From a virus: a DNA stretch of 33,277 bases. The notes under the pieces were generated by a model. The model made no database searches. It was given only the letters and a program-made list of their open reading frames with translations, and was not told the origin of the DNA. Position numbers and translations under genes: made by a program. This document shows, in pieces, positions 30,365-33,277 of the stretch. The stretch covers positions 1 to 33,277 of the IMG/VR virus record IMGVR_UViG_3300033145_000125, one strand, 5' to 3'. The stretch's first letter is position 1; each line of letters starts with the position of its first letter.

Positions 30365-33214
30365 TTATTCTTCGACTGTAGAGACTTCTGCGGTCGTATC
30401 TTCATAGCCGCTGACTCTGGCGATGAGTGTCCAGACACTACCTTCAGGTAGCTCGAATGAGTAATCTCCATCTGCGTCAGCCGTATGCTGATACTGTGGG
30501 TCGGTAGCATCACCGAGATAGACGCTGATAACACCGTAGGGCATGACCTGACCGAGTGCTTCGTCGTCTGTGCCTATGCTCGCTGGAGTGATAGTCACAC
30601 CATCGGTTATGATGGGTGAACCGCCCGTAGTCCAGGTGCCTTCACCATGGCTGGTCGAGAGTTCTGTGTCGATCTCCTCCACTGTAGGAGCAGTACCACC
30701 ACCCTCCCAGTTGCCTGTACCGTGAGTAACACCTAATGCGGTATTAATCTCATCAGTAGTGGGCGGTGTGATGGTATTAGCCCCATCAGTACCGCGCATG
30801 GCTGCGGTATCTACACCATCCGTGCCACGCATAGCCGCCGTGTCAACGCCATCGGTACCGCGCATGTTCTCTGCTGTGACCTCGCCCGAGGCGTCAGTCT
30901 TGAGCTTCTGGGCAGGAGTCACAAGGACTGCCGTAGCAGCCGCCGAGCCTGCGTCAGCCGCGCTGTGTGAGGAGCGACCAGAGATAGCTGTGTCGATGTA
31001 CCCAGATGGGTCTGGGTCTCCGTGAGACGATCTGGACGATACGGCCACATCTAGGTATCCAGACGGGTCTGGATCATCATGTGTTGATGCATTATCGGTA
31101 CCACGCATATCGGTATTAGTAGTCACTACGTCTACGAGTGCGAGTTTCTGATCCTCTGCGAACCTAGCGTCATCGTCCAGCGTACCAGCAAATCCACCAT
31201 CTACGTTGTCTATGATGTCGATATTGCCACTCACGCGGATAAGACCACCTGCGTTGCATGTCGAGTCGATGATGAGATAACCCATACCGTGCATTGTCAA
31301 TACTGAACCAACAGCCATGTTCGTTACTTTCAGGCCGCCGCTCCAACAGCGTAGACCGATATCAGCAGCTATATCAGCAAAGTCGATAATCGGTGGATTG
31401 TCTATATCATCCGCAATACAAGTATTCAAAACGTGAGGTTGGGCTTCTGAGACTGTGAATGTACCACTGAGCGCACACCGAGTAAGGTGCGACCAACCTG
31501 GGGTTGCATTCCCGAAGTGACAGTCGAAGAACTCTGTCTCCACGCCGTTACTAGTCGCTTCGCCCGTGACCGTTGCACCTTCGATATGAACGTGGTCTAG
31601 TTGCTGCCCACCGAGAGCCAAAGCATATGATTTACCGATAAACGAATGATTACTACATGTCGTATCTAGAATAATAGTTGAACCGTTACCCATATAAAAT
31701 GTGTCGATCCCAGGCAAGAGCGATGACAGAATCTTCGCAGCTGCAAGAGTGCTTACGGGATTGTCCGCTGTGCCATCGACATATGGCTCGGTGTTCGTAT
31801 TGCTTATGTTAGTGTTGATCCAGATGGCACCGAGAGCATATCCAACACTCTTAGTAACCACGGCGTACTGGCAAAGAATACGATCCGTTGCGAACTTCGT
31901 ACCGTCTGTAGAGTGGAAGCGGAAATGTACGAGTCCCCGATTCGCCCCAGTGCCTACGTGTGCGTTCGTGAGGTCGAACACCTCTGTAATCACAGTAGAA
32001 CCAGACAAACCAGCAATACTGCCTATCTGCTCCCATGCTGGAGTGCCTGTCCAGTTCCAAGCGTAGACACCATAGGAGTCGCCCTGTGCATTCACATAGC
32101 CGTCCCATTGTACTGAGACTGGTACGCCGTTGCCGCCTACGTCGAAGATATAGTAGGCGTCGGTCGTGCCGTTGTCATCCTCTAGGTCGTGGGTCACGCC
32201 GTCGAGTGCGTGGGTAACATCCTCTGTATTGGCTTCACTCAAGCCAGTCGTGATGACGAAACCACCAGGCGAATTTTCTGCCGTAGTGGATATTGCCGCC
32301 GAGCCGACTGCGAGACGACCGACCTGCTCTTGTGTGGCAGGTGCAGCGTCATCCGTGTAGCCTGTGGTGTTGTATGTGTTTGCGATATTGCCTGGCGCAG
32401 TAGCGTCGCCTGCGATTTTAGTCATATTGACTTCTTGATCCGCAGCGAGTGTGACTCCAGTACCATCAGAACGACTAGATACGGTTGCGTCGAGATAATC
32501 CTTGATGAGTTTACCCATGCTCGATTCGGTGACAACCGCTGCTACCAATTGGTGCCAGATAGCTAGAATACCCGCAGTTGAGAGTGAGAATCCAGCTTTA
32601 TCAGTGAGTGTACGTGAAGCATTTGCCCAGATATCGGCTATCAGTGTACCGAATGTACTAAGCGACCTAACCGTTGTGCCCCACACCTTATCCGCACCAG
32701 CCTGAGTGATACCTACGTCATTCGTTACGTCGGTGGCTGTATCCGTGAGCAGAACACCCTGAATCTTATGCTCCGTTGGGTCATAGCCCGTATCCGCAAG
32801 GTCTTTGAAGTCAGTCGCGCTCTGGGTATCTCCACCGATCTGTTGCACATCCACCTGTGGTGCTAGATGGATTCTCAGCGTTTCCTGTACGAGATCCGCA
32901 GCACCCTTGAATACGAAATCTACATACGTCGCAGCAGAAGCTATAGCGGCATTTGGTGGACAGAAGGTGTAATGTCCAGGTGTGTTGGTCGAGTCAAGCT
33001 CCTTGAAGCCAGACGATGTGAACGTGCCGAGCGTCATATCGGCAAGCGTCACTTCCACTGGAGCAGCCGCACCTGCGACATAGTAGTAGCAAGTCAGGCT
33101 AGCCGTGTTGTAAGTAAGCCCCGCAAGACGCGCACCCGTGGCAGAGGACGAATCCCACAGTTCGACTGAAAGCTCTACGCTCTCTTGTCCTGGTCTGAGA
33201 TATACGTGTTGCAT
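30365..33214 (-). CDS. Large tail fibre / appendage protein, 949 aa
   Basis: The N-terminal 120 residues (VYLRPGQESVELSVELWDSS, then TPGHYTFCPPN, VDFVFKGAADLVQETLRI) form a beta domain seen at the base of phage fibres. The centre has a lectin-like stretch (DAYYIFDVGGNGVPVSVQWD) and a probable right-handed beta helix (DTFYMGNGSTIILDTTCSNH, then LDHVHIEGATVTGE). Repeats follow: DPDPSGYLDVAVSSRSSHG twice and MRGTDGVDTAA twice plus a variant. The C-terminal 75 residues resemble a carboxypeptidase-regulatory beta sandwich (GVISVYLGD, then GDYSFELPEGSVWTLIARVSGYEDT). It is probably a virion appendage for host or surface binding. AAGGA lies before the ATG. Confidence 0.7.
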   Translation of the reverse strand: MQHVYLRPGQESVELSVELWDSSSATGARLAGLTYNTASLTCYYYVAGAAAPVEVTLADMTLGTFTSSGFKELDSTNTPGHYTFCPPNAAIASAATYVDFVFKGAADLVQETLRIHLAPQVDVQQIGGDTQSATDFKDLADTGYDPTEHKIQGVLLTDTATDVTNDVGITQAGADKVWGTTVRSLSTFGTLIADIWANASRTLTDKAGFSLSTAGILAIWHQLVAAVVTESSMGKLIKDYLDATVSSRSDGTGVTLAADQEVNMTKIAGDATAPGNIANTYNTTGYTDDAAPATQEQVGRLAVGSAAISTTAENSPGGFVITTGLSEANTEDVTHALDGVTHDLEDDNGTTDAYYIFDVGGNGVPVSVQWDGYVNAQGDSYGVYAWNWTGTPAWEQIGSIAGLSGSTVITEVFDLTNAHVGTGANRGLVHFRFHSTDGTKFATDRILCQYAVVTKSVGYALGAIWINTNISNTNTEPYVDGTADNPVSTLAAAKILSSLLPGIDTFYMGNGSTIILDTTCSNHSFIGKSYALALGGQQLDHVHIEGATVTGEATSNGVETEFFDCHFGNATPGWSHLTRCALSGTFTVSEAQPHVLNTCIADDIDNPPIIDFADIAADIGLRCWSGGLKVTNMAVGSVLTMHGMGYLIIDSTCNAGGLIRVSGNIDIIDNVDGGFAGTLDDDARFAEDQKLALVDVVTTNTDMRGTDNASTHDDPDPSGYLDVAVSSRSSHGDPDPSGYIDTAISGRSSHSAADAGSAAATAVLVTPAQKLKTDASGEVTAENMRGTDGVDTAAMRGTDGVDTAAMRGTDGANTITPPTTDEINTALGVTHGTGNWEGGGTAPTVEEIDTELSTSHGEGTWTTGGSPIITDGVTITPASIGTDDEALGQVMPYGVISVYLGDATDPQYQHTADADGDYSFELPEGSVWTLIARVSGYEDTTAEVSTVEE
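30770..30866 (-). repeat. 33-base tandem repeats in the fibre gene
   Basis: Three consecutive 11-codon units, two MRGTDGVDTAA and one MRGTDGANTIT. An isolated related unit (MRGTDNASTH) lies about 260 bases upstream in the gene. Upstream, a 19-codon unit beginning DPDPSGY is also duplicated (about 30966-31080). Repeats of this sort lengthen or shorten phage fibre shafts. Confidence 0.75.
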
Positions 33215-33217
33215 CGT

Positions 33218-33277
33218 CTATCCTTCCGTGTGCCATAGATACGGTACGGGATACCAGCCGCCAGCTACCGTATACTC
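33218..33277 (-). CDS. C-terminal end of a gene cut by the window edge
   Basis: A minus-strand frame is open from the right edge to TAG at 33220-33218, giving ...EYTVAGGWYPVPYLWHTEG. The ribosome site of the fibre gene (GGAAGGA) overlaps this end, the usual packing in this genome. Only 19 residues are visible, so nothing can be said about function. Confidence 0.4.
   Translation of the reverse strand, partial: EYTVAGGWYPVPYLWHTEG

Noticed and set aside
1-33277. CRISPR array, tRNA genes, integrase and attachment sites
   Set aside because: Looked for regular spacer arrays, cloverleaf-like stretches and recombinase motifs; the only regular repeats found are the coding ones described.

Overview
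This window is most of a tailed-phage (Caudoviricetes) genome, or a large prophage-like contig, with siphovirus morphology. The evidence is a complete head and tail set: large terminase, an SPP1-type portal, a scaffold, an HK97-fold-type capsid, connectors, a tail tube protein, a 1,119-residue tape measure, tail assembly chaperones, and fibre or baseplate proteins. The genes are tightly packed, overlap as ATGA or TGATG, and carry strong GGAGG ribosome sites, so the host is a bacterium. Nothing I can read fixes the host phylum. I see no integrase, excisionase, endolysin or tRNA, and no recognisable small terminase.

Layout. (1) Positions 1-2078, plus strand: an accessory block of very small ORFs. 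Several share the same start-site cassette (encoding MMDERMSD), a shared mid helix (AERAYVKKLER) and a shared end (EQQAEE). The block also holds an orphan HicB-like protein with a zinc ribbon. (2) Positions 2075-5090, plus strand: small zinc-ribbon and HTH proteins and an SNF2-type helicase. (3) Positions 5087-5448: a regulatory island with one minus-strand gene for a coiled-coil/membrane (XhlA-like) protein. It has its own near-consensus promoter, back to back with a plus-strand promoter, and three TTGCAT repeats lie between and within the promoters. (4) Positions 5449-14242, plus strand: replication and recombination. This includes two tiny membrane proteins, a primase-polymerase/D5-type helicase, an HNH homing endonuclease, a family B DNA polymerase continuous in frame with an ERF-like annealing protein, a YqaJ-type exonuclease, an SSB-like protein and a VRR-NUC nuclease. 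(5) Positions 14262-14296: a hairpin terminator between the convergent halves. (6) Positions 14335-30255, minus strand: the structural operon, transcribed from right to left and starting at a sigma70-like promoter directly in front of terL. (7) Positions 30365-33214, minus strand: a separate 949-residue fibre gene closed by its own terminator, with the end of another gene at the right edge.

How it works together. The primase/helicase, polymerase, ERF protein, exonuclease, SSB-like protein and VRR nuclease form a self-contained replication and recombination system. The ERF and YqaJ pair is a classic two-component annealing/exonuclease module. The structural half follows the usual order terL - (HNH) - phosphoesterase - portal - scaffold - capsid - connectors - tail tube - chaperones - tape measure - tail tip - receptor-binding proteins.

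The observations most worth checking are: the in-frame polymerase-ERF fusion with an internal ribosome site; the portal reading frame broken at TGA-C; the -1 frameshift that must join the two tail chaperone ORFs; the probably leaderless terL mRNA; the modular small-ORF array at the left; the divergent promoter with helically spaced TTGCAT repeats; and a six-bladed Asp-box propeller fused to a tail protein.
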